Below, in pieces: positions 23,653 to 32,200 of a stretch of DNA of 64,000 bases. How positions within the stretch are numbered: the first letter of the stretch is position 1; each line of letters starts with the position of its first letter. Both the position numbers and the translations under genes were made by a program. Below the pieces are notes generated by a model, which was not told where the DNA came from, did no database searches, and was given only the letters and a program-made list of their open reading frames with translations. This DNA comes from CAVQBC01 sp963710665 (lineage in GTDB: Bacteria > Actinomycetota > Thermoleophilia > Solirubrobacterales > Solirubrobacteraceae): positions 124,001 through 188,000 of the forward strand of contig CAVQBC010000007.1 of the NCBI GenBank assembly GCA_963710665.1, read 5' to 3'.

Positions 23653-24555
23653 ATGTCCCTCTTCTGCCGCCATAACCGCATGACGGTCAACTGCCCGATC
23701 TGTCAGCGCGAGCAGGCGGCGGAGCGCCGCGCAGCCGCCCCGCCGCCCCGGACGCGCTCGTCGGGCAGCGGCACCGCGCGGCGGACGCGGCGCTCGAGCA
23801 GCGGCTCAGACAGCCGGCTGGTCACCCGCCGCATCGCGCCGCGCATCCAGGACGACGGCTACCGCAACGCGCTCGTCCCGGGCCTGCGCGCCACGGTCGA
23901 GGCGGAGCGCCTGGCCGCCGCGCTCACCGTCGCGGAGGTGCGCCTGCGGCCGCCCGGCCCCTACGAGGCCGTCGCGGCCGAGACCGACCGCGAGCAGGCC
24001 ACCTGGCTCGCCTTCCTGCTCGCGCTCGCCGGGCCCGACGCCCCCGAGCTGCAGGCCGCGCTCACCGCGGCGGCGCCCGCCTGGAGCGGCGGCGAGGAGC
24101 CCGAGCTGCCCGAGGCGCTGAGCCGCACGGTGGCGGCGTATCGCGCGTGGGCGCAGCGCGCCGGGTCGCAGGTCGCCGCGTTCGAGGCCGATCCGGCGTG
24201 GAGTCCGCAGCGGCGCTTCGCCAAGGTGCTCGAGCGGCTCGCGCTGCCCGGGTTCGGGCGCGACAAGCGCTTCGAGCTGCTGGCCACGCTCGGGGCCGCG
24301 GGCGTCTACGACGTGGAGGCCGGCGCCGTGCACTTCGGCCGCGAGGACGACGCCACCACGCTCGCCGCCAAGCGCGCGCTCGTGTCCGGCGACCCGCGGC
24401 TGCTCGAGCGCCGGGCCGCCGACCTCGCCGCCGCCGCCGAGCTGCCGATCGCGGCGCTCGACCGCGGGCTCGCGCTCTGGGGCAACCCCGGCGCCTCGCT
24501 CGATCTCACCATGGCGACTCCCGCGGCGGTTCGCGGCGCACTGTCGCTGCGATGA
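23653..24555 (+). CDS. Unknown protein with an N-terminal zinc-knuckle-like motif
   Basis: A 300-residue protein. The N-terminus SLFCRHNRMTVNCPICQRE has a C-x2-H-x7-C-x2-C pattern, followed by an Arg/Ser linker (about 30-55) and a folded domain ending AKRALVSGDPRLLERRAADL and LDRGLALWGNPGAS. The last part recalls the alpha-glutamyl/putrescinyl thymine pyrophosphorylase clade 3 domain, but this is a memory-based, low-confidence match. TAGCCT at 23634 gives a short leader. It is coupled to the next gene by ATGA at 24552. Confidence 0.7.
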   Translation: MSLFCRHNRMTVNCPICQREQAAERRAAAPPPRTRSSGSGTARRTRRSSSGSDSRLVTRRIAPRIQDDGYRNALVPGLRATVEAERLAAALTVAEVRLRPPGPYEAVAAETDREQATWLAFLLALAGPDAPELQAALTAAAPAWSGGEEPELPEALSRTVAAYRAWAQRAGSQVAAFEADPAWSPQRRFAKVLERLALPGFGRDKRFELLATLGAAGVYDVEAGAVHFGREDDATTLAAKRALVSGDPRLLERRAADLAAAAELPIAALDRGLALWGNPGASLDLTMATPAAVRGALSLR

Positions 24556-26003
24556 GCCGGACTCCGACCGGGAGCGGGGAGTTCGGCTCGTCGACGCTCG
24601 CGCTCGGCGACCGTGGCATCACCCAGTCACGGCGCGACCAGGCCGCCGCCCGCCGCACCCGCGAGTGGCGGCTGCTGCTCGTGGGCTGCGTCGTCGTCGC
24701 GGCGGTGTCCCTGCTCACGCCCTCGGAGCCGACCTACGACCCGTGGGCGTGGATCATCTGGGGGCGCGAGATCACCGAGGGCGCGCTGAACACCGTCGAC
24801 GGACCGTCCTGGAAGCCGTTGCCGGTCCTCTTCACGACGCCGTTCGCGCTGTTCGGCGACGACCTCGCCCCCAACCTGTGGCTGATCGTCGCGCGGGCCG
24901 GCGGGCTGCTCGCCGTCGTGATGTCCTACCGGCTCGGCTCGCGTCTGGCGGGCCGCTGGGCGGGAGTGATCGCGGCCGTGGCGCTCCTGCTCGCCGACGA
25001 GTTCATCCGCAACTTCCTGCGCGGCAACTCCGAGGGGCTGCTCGTGGCGCTGTGCCTGTGGGCCGTCGAGCGCCACCTCGACGGGCACCGGCGCGACGCG
25101 TTCCTGCTCGGCTTCGGGGCCGCGCTGCTGCGCCCCGAGGTGTGGCCCTTCTTCGGGCTCTACGGCCTGTGGCTGGCGTGGCGCGAGCCGGGCCGTCGCG
25201 TGCTGGTGATCGGCTGCTTCGCGGCGACCGGCGTCCTGTGGTTCGTCCCCGAGTGGATCGGCTCGGGCAACCCGCTGCGCGCCGCCGCGCGCGCCCGCGA
25301 CCCGAACCCCGACTCGGCCGCCTTCGCCGCGATCCCGTTCGTCGAGGTGTTCGTGCGCTCCGCCGCGGTGCTCGCGGTCCCGGCGCTCGCCGGGGCGGTG
25401 GTGGCGCTGGTGCAGGCATGGCGCACACGGTCTCGCCCGGAGAGCCGCGTCGCCCTCGCGTTCGGCGCGACCGCCGCGCTCCTGATGATCGCCGTGGCCG
25501 CGATGACCCAGGGCGGGTTCGCGGGCAACCTGCGCTACGTCGCGCTGCCGGCCGCGCTGGTGTGCGTGCTGGCCGGCGCGGGGTGGGTCGGCCTCGTCCG
25601 CGGCGCCCGCGACCGCTGGGGTCGCGGCGGCGCGGCGTGGACCGTCGCCGCCCTGGTGGCGGCGTGCCTGCCGCTCAGCCTCGGCCACATCATCGACCTC
25701 GGGCACTCGATGAGCGGCGTGCGCGACGAGGCCAACTCCTACGGCGCGCTGCCGCAGGCCATCGCCCGGGCCGGCGGGCGCGACGCGGTGCTCGCCTGCG
25801 GCGGGATCTACACCGGGCCCTTCCAGGTGCAGGCGCTCGCCTGGTACATGCACGTCCACGGGACGCAGGTGATCATCCCGCCCGAGATCAGCCCGCCGGG
25901 CACGGTCATCGCCGCGCGCGGGACCCCGCTCGCGCGCGACCGCCGCTTCGCGCCCGTCGGGCAGGTCAACGCGTGGTCGGTGCGGAGGACCTGCCACCCG
26001 TGA
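24552..26003 (+). CDS. Polytopic membrane glycosyltransferase-like protein (GT39-like)
   Basis: A 483-residue membrane protein with about ten hydrophobic segments after a 38-residue cytosolic head. The first external loop has PTYDPWAWIIWGREI, where an acidic residue after helix 1 is typical of GT-C glycosyltransferases. This suggests transfer of a sugar from a polyprenyl-phosphate donor to a cell-envelope acceptor. The C-terminal external part ends in RTCHP. ATG 24552 overlaps the preceding stop; its own stop overlaps the next GTG at 26000, so the three genes form one translational unit. Confidence 0.75.
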   Translation: MSRTPTGSGEFGSSTLALGDRGITQSRRDQAAARRTREWRLLLVGCVVVAAVSLLTPSEPTYDPWAWIIWGREITEGALNTVDGPSWKPLPVLFTTPFALFGDDLAPNLWLIVARAGGLLAVVMSYRLGSRLAGRWAGVIAAVALLLADEFIRNFLRGNSEGLLVALCLWAVERHLDGHRRDAFLLGFGAALLRPEVWPFFGLYGLWLAWREPGRRVLVIGCFAATGVLWFVPEWIGSGNPLRAAARARDPNPDSAAFAAIPFVEVFVRSAAVLAVPALAGAVVALVQAWRTRSRPESRVALAFGATAALLMIAVAAMTQGGFAGNLRYVALPAALVCVLAGAGWVGLVRGARDRWGRGGAAWTVAALVAACLPLSLGHIIDLGHSMSGVRDEANSYGALPQAIARAGGRDAVLACGGIYTGPFQVQALAWYMHVHGTQVIIPPEISPPGTVIAARGTPLARDRRFAPVGQVNAWSVRRTCHP

Positions 26004-27622
26004 CCTCCTCGCCCTCCCCGACCCCCGCCGTCGCGGGCTACGCGGCGCAGCGCCCGGCGTGGCCGGCGCGGCTGCGGGCGCTCGCCGGCGCGCGCTTCGC
26101 GGTCCCGCTCGGGCTCGGCCTGCTGATCGCCGGCTCGCTGATCCTGCGCACGCGGGTGTTCGGCGTCGGCTTCTGGATCGACGAGGGGATCTCGGTGGGC
26201 ATCGCCGACCGGCCCCTGCTCGACGTCTTCGACGCGCTGCGGATGGACGGCTCGCCGCCCCTGTACTACCTGCTGCTGCACTTCTGGATGCCGATCGCGG
26301 GACGCACGGAGGAGGCCACCCACGCGCTCTCGCTGCTGTTCGCGCTCGCCTCGATCCCGGTGGCGTGGTGGGGCGCCCGCGCGATGTTCGGCGACCGGGC
26401 CGGATGGACGGCCGCCGTGCTCGCGGCCGCCAACCCGTTCCTCACGCAGTACGCGCAGGAGACGCGCATGTACGCGCTGGTCGCGCTGCTCGGCCTCGTC
26501 GCCTGCACGACGTTCGTGCGCACGTTCGTCCTGCCGGGGGAGGGCGGGACGCCCGCGCGCGGCTGGCCCATCGGGCTCGTGCTGTCGCTCGTGGCGCTCC
26601 TGTACACCCACAACTGGGCGCTGTTCTTCTGTGCCGCCACGGTCGTGGCGTGGTGCGGCCTGTACTGGCTGGCGCCGCCCGAAGCCCGCCGGCGGCTGCT
26701 GCGCGACGGGGCGATCGTCTACGGCGCGGTCGTCCTGCTCTACCTGCCGTGGGTGCCGTCGACGCTCTACCAGGCCGCCCACACCGGGGCGCCATGGTCG
26801 CTGGCCCCGGGGCTCGACCAGCTCGGGAGCATCCCGACACGGCTGGCCGGGGGCCCGGCGCAGGTCGCGCTGCTGCTGGCGGCCGGCAGCGGGGTCGTCG
26901 CGCTGCTGAGCGCGGGCGGCTCGCTGCGGCGGCTGACCCCCGCCGGCCGCGCGACCGCCACGCTGCTCGTGCTCCTCGTCGGGACGCTGCTGATCGCGTT
27001 CGCCTCCTCGCAGATCTCGCCGGCGTGGGCGAACCGCTACCTCGCGATCGCGCTGCCGCCGCTGCTGCTGCTCGCGGCGTGCGGCCTCGCCGCCGCCGGG
27101 CGGCTCGGGCTGGTCGGCCTGCTGCTGATCGCGGTGCTGTGGGCGGTCGAGCCGATCCCCGACGACAAGAGCAACGTCCGCGCCATCGCCGCGCACATCT
27201 CGCCCAGCCTCGCCGCCGGCGACGTCGTCGTCTCCACCCAGCCCGAGCAGGTCCCGGTGCTCCACTACTACCTGCCGGACGGGCTGCGCTACGCGACCCT
27301 GTGGGGCCCGGTGTCCGACCTCGGGGTGACCGACTGGCGCGACGGCGTCGAGCGCCTCGAGGCCACCTCCGCGCGCAGGGACCTGCGGCCGATCATGGAC
27401 GCGATGCCGGTGGGCGGGCGGCTCGTGTTCGTGCGGCCGCGGATCTGGGGCTCCGAGCGCTGGAGCGCGCCGTGGACGTCGCTCATCCGCCTGCGCTCCC
27501 AGGAGTGGGAGCAGCACGTGCTCGGCGACCACCGCTTCGAGGTCGCGAGCGTCTATCCCGCGGGCGGCCCGCGCCGGCCGAACCCGCTGCAGTCGACGAT
27601 CCTCATCAAGGCGCGTCGCTAG
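26000..27622 (+). CDS. GT39-family (PMT_2) mannosyltransferase-like membrane protein
   Basis: A 540-residue GT-C-type enzyme. After the first helix comes GFWIDEGISVGIADRPLLDV, whose Asp-Glu is the family's metal/donor motif, then DGSPPLYYLLLHFWM and NPFLTQYAQETRMYAL. These are strong marks of ArnT/PMT-like lipid-linked-sugar transferases. About 11 transmembrane segments precede an external C-terminal domain. GTG 26000 overlaps the previous stop (GTGA). The gene ends 10 bp from the cysD stub on the other strand, a probable rearrangement point. Confidence 0.85.
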   Translation: MTSSPSPTPAVAGYAAQRPAWPARLRALAGARFAVPLGLGLLIAGSLILRTRVFGVGFWIDEGISVGIADRPLLDVFDALRMDGSPPLYYLLLHFWMPIAGRTEEATHALSLLFALASIPVAWWGARAMFGDRAGWTAAVLAAANPFLTQYAQETRMYALVALLGLVACTTFVRTFVLPGEGGTPARGWPIGLVLSLVALLYTHNWALFFCAATVVAWCGLYWLAPPEARRRLLRDGAIVYGAVVLLYLPWVPSTLYQAAHTGAPWSLAPGLDQLGSIPTRLAGGPAQVALLLAAGSGVVALLSAGGSLRRLTPAGRATATLLVLLVGTLLIAFASSQISPAWANRYLAIALPPLLLLAACGLAAAGRLGLVGLLLIAVLWAVEPIPDDKSNVRAIAAHISPSLAAGDVVVSTQPEQVPVLHYYLPDGLRYATLWGPVSDLGVTDWRDGVERLEATSARRDLRPIMDAMPVGGRLVFVRPRIWGSERWSAPWTSLIRLRSQEWEQHVLGDHRFEVASVYPAGGPRRPNPLQSTILIKARR

Positions 27623-27631
27623 GCCGCTTCC

Positions 27632-27731
27632 GAGCTCGGCGGCGACCTCGCGCAGGATGTGCACCCGTCTCGGCCTCGAGCGTGCGCAGGTACCCCAGCT
27701 TGCGCCCCTGGTCGAGCGCGGGGCCGGTCAT
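27632..27731 (-). pseudogene. cysD: 5' stub of cysD (sulfate adenylyltransferase subunit 2)
   Basis: ATG 27731 opens a frame reading MTGPALDQGRKLGYLRTLEA, then, after dropping one base in the CCC run at 27666-27668, HILREVAAEL. That is the start of CysD, which makes adenylyl sulfate from ATP and sulfate. The homology stops at about residue 33, before the SIGKDS nucleotide-binding motif, and the reverse-strand glycosyltransferase gene ends only 10 bp further on. The ATG overlaps the Stf0 stop (ATGA), showing that stf0 and cysD were once an operon. The stub cannot make a working subunit. Confidence 0.65.
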
Positions 27732-28521
27732 GCGGGCACTCCCGCGGCCCGCTCGCGCCGGTAGCGGCGCGCCCACGCGTCCGAGCGCGCGTCGCCCTGC
27801 CGTTCCAGCGGCGCTCCGGGGAGCGCCGGCGCCAGGATCCCGAGGCGCCTCAGGACCCGGGCGACGGTCTCCTCATGGCGTTCGGCGAGCGCCTCGTAGG
27901 TGACGACCACCGGCTCGATGTCCGCGGCGGCGAACCACCGGCGCCAGCGCTCGTCCTGGTCTGAGAGCTGCGAGACGAGGTGGTCGATCGCGCCGAAGTG
28001 GTACACGGCCGTGCGGCCCTCGCCGCTCCCGGCCCGCCAGGCCCTCGTCTGCACGGCCCGCCACAGCGAGACGGCCTGGGCCACCTTGTCGTGACGCGTG
28101 ACGAGGACGTATGCCGGCCCGCCGAACAGCGCCGCCAGCAGGTCGGCGCCGGCCGGCATCCGCGTATCCCGGAACCTCGCGAGCGCGGGCGGCGAGGTCG
28201 TCGAGGTGCCCCCACATCAGCTTGGCGCCGAACACCCCGTTGGGCGTCGTGCCGAGCTCGGCGACCGCTGGCGAGGCGCGCGGCGAAGCCCTCCGCCTCG
28301 GGCCGCGCGGGCTGCGTGGCGGGCAGCAGCGAGAGCACGCCGGGGTCCGCGACGCCCGTGAAGTACTCCCGGGGCTCGCGCGGCAGCCCCGAGTGGCGCA
28401 GGACCTCGAAGTACTCTTGCGGGCGGCCGGCGACGCCGGTCTGGGTCAGGGCCTCGCAGAGGAGCGTGCTGCCGCTGCGCGGCGTTGCGCAGACGAGGTA
28501 CGAGCGCTTCGGTTCCACCAT
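27728..28521 (-). pseudogene. Stf0-type sulfotransferase, two frameshifts
   Basis: Stf0-family enzymes transfer sulfate from PAPS to a sugar such as trehalose. Piece 1 begins at ATG 28521 with the PAPS-binding loop ATPRSGSTLLCEAL. Piece 2 (about 28265-28160) reads VFGAKLMWGHLDDLAARARE. Piece 3 has VTRHDKVAQAVSLWRAVQT, the second signature of the family. One base too many near 28266 and at 28160 breaks the frame twice. All recognisable motifs survive, so the break is recent or a consensus error. It is coupled to the cysD stub, which would have supplied its donor pathway, and is divergent from a sulfatase. Confidence 0.8.
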
Positions 28522-28529
28522 TGTTCATT

Positions 28530-28543
28530 ATCCCGATGGGGAT
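28530..28543. promoter_or_regulatory. Inverted repeat between the stf0 and sulfatase genes
   Basis: ATCCC-GATG-GGGAT, a perfect 5-bp dyad, in the AT-rich 40-bp gap between the divergent starts. TAAAAC at 28549-28554 could be the -10 of the sulfatase gene. A shared operator is inferred. Confidence 0.35.
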
Positions 28544-28561
28544 TGAGATAAAACATATCCG

Positions 28562-29881
28562 GTGCCACCCGTGAACATCGTCTACCTGCACTCGCACGAC
28601 ACCGGCCGGTACGTGCAGCCCTACGGCCACCCGGTGCCGACGCCGAACATCCAGCGGCTCGCCGACCAGGGCCTGCTCTTCCGCCAGGCCTTCTGCGCGG
28701 CCCCGACGTGCTCGGGCAGCCGCGCCTGCCTGCTGACCGGCCAGTGGGCCCACAGCAACGGGATGATCGGCCTCGCCCACCGCGGCTACGAGCTCGACGA
28801 CTACGGCCGCCACCTGGTCCGCACGCTGGGCGAGGCGGGCTACTGGTCGGCGCTGATCGGCGAGCAGCACGTCTCCGCCGACCCCGGCGTGCTCGGCTAC
28901 GACCGCGTGGTGGACATCGACACCCACCACGCCGACACGGTCGCCCCGGCCGCGGTCGAGCTGCTCCGCAGCGCGCCGCCGCGGCCCTTCTTCCTCTCGA
29001 TCGGGTTCTTCGAGACCCACCGGGAGTACTTCGAGCCGACGTCGGTGCGCGACGCGCTGTACTCGCTGCCGCCCGCGAACCTTCCCGACACGCCCGAGAC
29101 GCGCCGCGACATGGCGGGCTTCAAGGGGTCGGCGCGGTCGCTGGACCAGGGGGTCGGGGCGGTGCTCAACGCGCTCGACGAGCACGGGCTCGCCGACGAC
29201 ACACTGGTCATCCTGACCACCGACCACGGGCTGCCGTTCCCGGGTGCGAAGGCGACGCTGTATGACCGCGGGCTCGGCGTGATGCTCATCATGCGCGGCC
29301 CCGGCGGCTTCACCGGCGGGAAGGTCTCCGACGCGCTCGTCTCGCAGATCGACCTCTTCCCGACGCTCTGCGAGCTGGCGGGCGTCGCGCCGCCTCCGTG
29401 GCTGCAGGGCCGCTCGCTGCTCCCCGTCGTCGCGGGGCGGGCGCGGGAGGTCAACGACGCGGTCTTCGCGGAGCTGACCTTCCACGCCGCCTACGAGCCG
29501 CAGCGGGCGATCCGCACCGCGCGCCACAAGTACATCCGCCGCTACGACGACCGGCCGGGCCCGGTGCTCCCCAACACCGACGACAGCCCCAGCAAGGACC
29601 TCCTCGTCGAGCACGGGTGGGCCGACCGGGAGATCCCGCGCGAGCAGCTCTACGACCTCGTGTTCGATCCGAACGAAGCCGCCAACCTGGTCGACGACCC
29701 CGCCCACGCCGGCGTGCTGGCCGCGCTCCGCGAGCGCCTGGAGCGCTGGATGCGCGAGACCGCGGATCCCCTCCTCGACGGGCCCGTGGCGCCGCGGCCC
29801 GGCGCGCGGCTCAACGACCCGTCGCAGCGCTCGCCGGCGGAGCCGGGGTTCGTCGCGGGGAGCCCGGCCTACCGCGCGTAG
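28562..29881 (+). CDS. Sulfatase (alkaline-phosphatase-like fold)
   Basis: A 439-residue cytosolic or non-classically exported sulfatase, with no signal peptide. Metal-binding motifs are LHSHDTGRYVQPYG at the N-terminus and ILTTDHGLPFPG later. The formylglycine site reads PTCSGSRACLLTG, so the cysteine and arginine of C-x-P-x-R are present but the proline is glycine. GTG 28562 (or 28571, MNIVYLHSHD) is the start. It is divergent from the sulfotransferase and overlaps the histidine-kinase gene by 13 bp at the 3' end. Together with stf0 it suggests turnover of a sulfated compound. Confidence 0.9.
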   Translation: MPPVNIVYLHSHDTGRYVQPYGHPVPTPNIQRLADQGLLFRQAFCAAPTCSGSRACLLTGQWAHSNGMIGLAHRGYELDDYGRHLVRTLGEAGYWSALIGEQHVSADPGVLGYDRVVDIDTHHADTVAPAAVELLRSAPPRPFFLSIGFFETHREYFEPTSVRDALYSLPPANLPDTPETRRDMAGFKGSARSLDQGVGAVLNALDEHGLADDTLVILTTDHGLPFPGAKATLYDRGLGVMLIMRGPGGFTGGKVSDALVSQIDLFPTLCELAGVAPPPWLQGRSLLPVVAGRAREVNDAVFAELTFHAAYEPQRAIRTARHKYIRRYDDRPGPVLPNTDDSPSKDLLVEHGWADREIPREQLYDLVFDPNEAANLVDDPAHAGVLAALRERLERWMRETADPLLDGPVAPRPGARLNDPSQRSPAEPGFVAGSPAYRA

Positions 29882-31389
29882 TCGCGCTCGGCCGGCGCCT
29901 CCGCGGTGGCGGTGCCGCCGTCGGGCAGCGGCACCGCGGCGAGCCGGAGCACGAAGCGGGCGCCCGGACCCGGGTCGTCGGCCAGCTCGAGCGCGCCGCT
30001 CATGCGCTGCGCGAGCCCGCGCCCGATCGCCAGGCCGAGCCCGAAGCCGCCGCCCGCGCCCGCGTCGCGGCCGCGGTGGAAGCGCTCGAAGATGCGCTCG
30101 CGCTCCTCGGTCGGGACGCCCGGCCCGCGGTCGGCGACCTCGATCAGCGCGTCGCGGCCGGCCCGGTGGGCGACCACGCGCACCGGCTCGCCACGCGGGC
30201 CGTAGCGCATCGCGTTGTCGAGCAGGATGCGCACGACGCGCGCCACCGCGTCGGGGTCGCCGCGGCCCCAGCACGGCTGCACCGGGGGGACGACGTCGAG
30301 CGGCACGTCCCGCTCTCGCGAGCTGAGCTCGAACTCGGCGGCGACCGCGCGGGCCAGCTCGCCCAGCTCGACGGGCTCCGAGCGCAGCTGCACCTGGGCG
30401 TCGAGGCGGCTGAGGTCGAGCAGCTCGCCCGCCAGCGCGGAGAGGCGGCGCAGCTCCCGGCGGGCGCTGGACACCTGCAGCTGGGCGTCGGAGAGGTCGA
30501 CGCGCCCGTCGCGCAGGTCCTCCTCGAGGAGCTCCATCGTCCCCTGGAGCATCGTCAGCGGCGTGCGCAGCTCGTGCGAGGCGGTGGCCACGAAGGCGCG
30601 CCGCGCGGACTCCTGGCGGCGCAGCTCCTCCTGCATGCGCGCGAGCGCGCGGGCGAGGTCGCCGACCTCGTCGCGCCGGGTGTCCGCCGGCGCCGGCGCG
30701 TCGGGGCCCTCGGAGGTGATCCGCAGCGCCGCGGCCCGCAGGCGGCCGAGCCGGACCAGCAGGCGGCTCGAGAGCGCGGCGGCGAGCGCGACCGCCACCA
30801 GCAGGCCGACCGCCGCGGCGGCCAGCAGCGCGTTGCGCACCAGGTCGACCGCCGTGGTGACCTCGGTGAGCCGCCGCTGGGTGACCAGGACGCCGCTCAG
30901 CTCGCCGCGCTGGAACAGCGGGGAGCCCACCGCGACGTCGTCGCCTTCCACCTCGACCACGGTGCTCTCGAGGCGCAGGGCGCGCAGCGCGAGCGCGGTC
31001 AGCTCCGGCGTGGCCGCGGCGTTGTCGGTGTCGTAGATGAATCCCTGCTCGACGCCGGTGCCGGACTCGGCCCCCAGCTCGCCGGCGGGCAGGTCGCGCA
31101 CGAGCGCGGGGCTGCCGACGAGCACGCGGCCGTCGGTCTGCTCGCGCAGCTTGATCGCCTCGTCGCGCGCCTCGAGCAGCCGGGCGTTGGGGTCGCGGTC
31201 GCGCATCGCGCGCTCGAATCCCGGGCGGGCGGAGAGCACGGCGGTCTCGAGGTTCGAGACGCTCGTGTCGCGCAGCCGGTTCTGCAGCGGGCCGAGCACC
31301 ACCGCGGCGGCCGCGCCGAGCGTGACCATGCTGGTCAGGACGAGCGCCAGCAGCAGCCGCCCCCGCAGACCCGAGAGCATCCGCCTCAT
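29869..31389 (-). CDS. Two-component sensor histidine kinase
   Basis: A 506-residue membrane kinase. Transmembrane helix 1 is at about 9-31 and helix 2 at about 187-208, flanking a 150-residue extracytoplasmic sensor. HAMP follows (to about 265), then HisKA with the phospho-accepting histidine in VATASHELRTPLTML, and HATPase with RILLDNAMRYGP, EVADRGPGVP and GFGLGLAIG. Its start overlaps the response-regulator stop (ATGA at 31386-31389). The input signal is unknown. Confidence 0.95.
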   Translation of the reverse strand: MRRMLSGLRGRLLLALVLTSMVTLGAAAAVVLGPLQNRLRDTSVSNLETAVLSARPGFERAMRDRDPNARLLEARDEAIKLREQTDGRVLVGSPALVRDLPAGELGAESGTGVEQGFIYDTDNAAATPELTALALRALRLESTVVEVEGDDVAVGSPLFQRGELSGVLVTQRRLTEVTTAVDLVRNALLAAAAVGLLVAVALAAALSSRLLVRLGRLRAAALRITSEGPDAPAPADTRRDEVGDLARALARMQEELRRQESARRAFVATASHELRTPLTMLQGTMELLEEDLRDGRVDLSDAQLQVSSARRELRRLSALAGELLDLSRLDAQVQLRSEPVELGELARAVAAEFELSSRERDVPLDVVPPVQPCWGRGDPDAVARVVRILLDNAMRYGPRGEPVRVVAHRAGRDALIEVADRGPGVPTEERERIFERFHRGRDAGAGGGFGLGLAIGRGLAQRMSGALELADDPGPGARFVLRLAAVPLPDGGTATAEAPAERDYAR

Positions 31390-32084
31390 GGCTGCCGGAA
31401 GCGGTAGCCGGTGCCCGGCACGGTGAGGATGAGGCTCGGCTCCTCGGGGCGCGGCTCGAGCTTCTCCCGCAGGTGCCGGATGTGGACGTCGATCGCGCGG
31501 GGGTCGCGATAGGCGCTGTCGCCCCAGATCGTGCGCAGCAGCTCCTGGCGGTTGAACGCGTGGCCGGGCCGGCCCATCAGGCAGCCGAGCAGCTCGAACT
31601 CGCTGAACGTGAGCTTGACCGCGCGGCCGTCCACCGTGACGCGGCGCAGGTCGCGGTCGAGCGAGACGGGGCCGACGGCGAGGTTGCCGGCCACCACGCG
31701 GCCGTGCGCGCGGCGCAGCACGGCGCGGATGCGGCTGCGCAGCTCGGCCAGCCCGAACGGCTTGGTGACGTAGTCGTCGGCGCCCGCCTCGAGGCCCTGG
31801 ACGGCGTCGGCCTCGCTGTCGAGCGCGGTCAGCATGATGATCGGGACCACGTCCCGGCGTCCGCGCAGCAGCCGCGCGACATCGTGCCCGCTCGGCCCGG
31901 CGCCGAGCGCGACGTCGAGCAGGACGACGTCGTAGGGGCGGTCCTCCGCGGCCGCGAGGGCGGTCTCGCCGTCGGCGACCGCGGTCACGCGGTGCCCCTC
32001 GCGCTCGAAGGAGCGGGTGAGCATCTCGCGCAGCGGCTGGTCGTCGTCCACGAGCAGGATGTCCAGCGCGGTGACCGTCTGCAC
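31386..32084 (-). CDS. OmpR/PhoB-family response regulator
   Basis: A 232-residue regulator. The receiver domain has ILLVDDDQPLREML (acidic pocket), VVLLDVALG (phospho-acceptor Asp), MLTALDSE and YVTKPFGLAEL. The winged-helix domain has LTFSEFELLGCLM and RAIDVHIRHLREKLE. GTG 32084 is chosen because TACCCT lies 6 bases upstream and the receiver fold begins at once; a longer frame to 32225 adds a non-conserved tail. It is upstream of, and coupled to, the kinase gene. Confidence 0.95.
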   Translation of the reverse strand: MQTVTALDILLVDDDQPLREMLTRSFEREGHRVTAVADGETALAAAEDRPYDVVLLDVALGAGPSGHDVARLLRGRRDVVPIIMLTALDSEADAVQGLEAGADDYVTKPFGLAELRSRIRAVLRRAHGRVVAGNLAVGPVSLDRDLRRVTVDGRAVKLTFSEFELLGCLMGRPGHAFNRQELLRTIWGDSAYRDPRAIDVHIRHLREKLEPRPEEPSLILTVPGTGYRFRQP

Positions 32085-32090
32085 GCGATG

Positions 32091-32096
32091 AGGGTA
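32091..32096 (-). promoter_or_regulatory. -10 box of a leaderless promoter for the response-regulator operon
   Basis: TACCCT on the minus strand, 6 bases before GTG 32084. Confidence 0.5.
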
Positions 32097-32133
32097 CCCC
32101 CGCGATGCACGGATCGGAGGTCTGTTGCGGCGA

Positions 32134-32151
32134 TTAAGGGCTGTTAGGGCC
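32134..32151 (+). promoter_or_regulatory. Tandem repeat in the divergent promoter region
   Basis: TTAAGGGC and TTAGGGCC are spaced 10 bp apart between the response-regulator and FAD-oxidoreductase starts. Direct repeats one helical turn apart are typical OmpR-family sites, so autoregulation is possible. Confidence 0.3.
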
Positions 32152-32200
32152 GGTTGTGGGGAGGCGGGAAGAGGGCGCCTTCGGGGGAACAGTGTCACCC

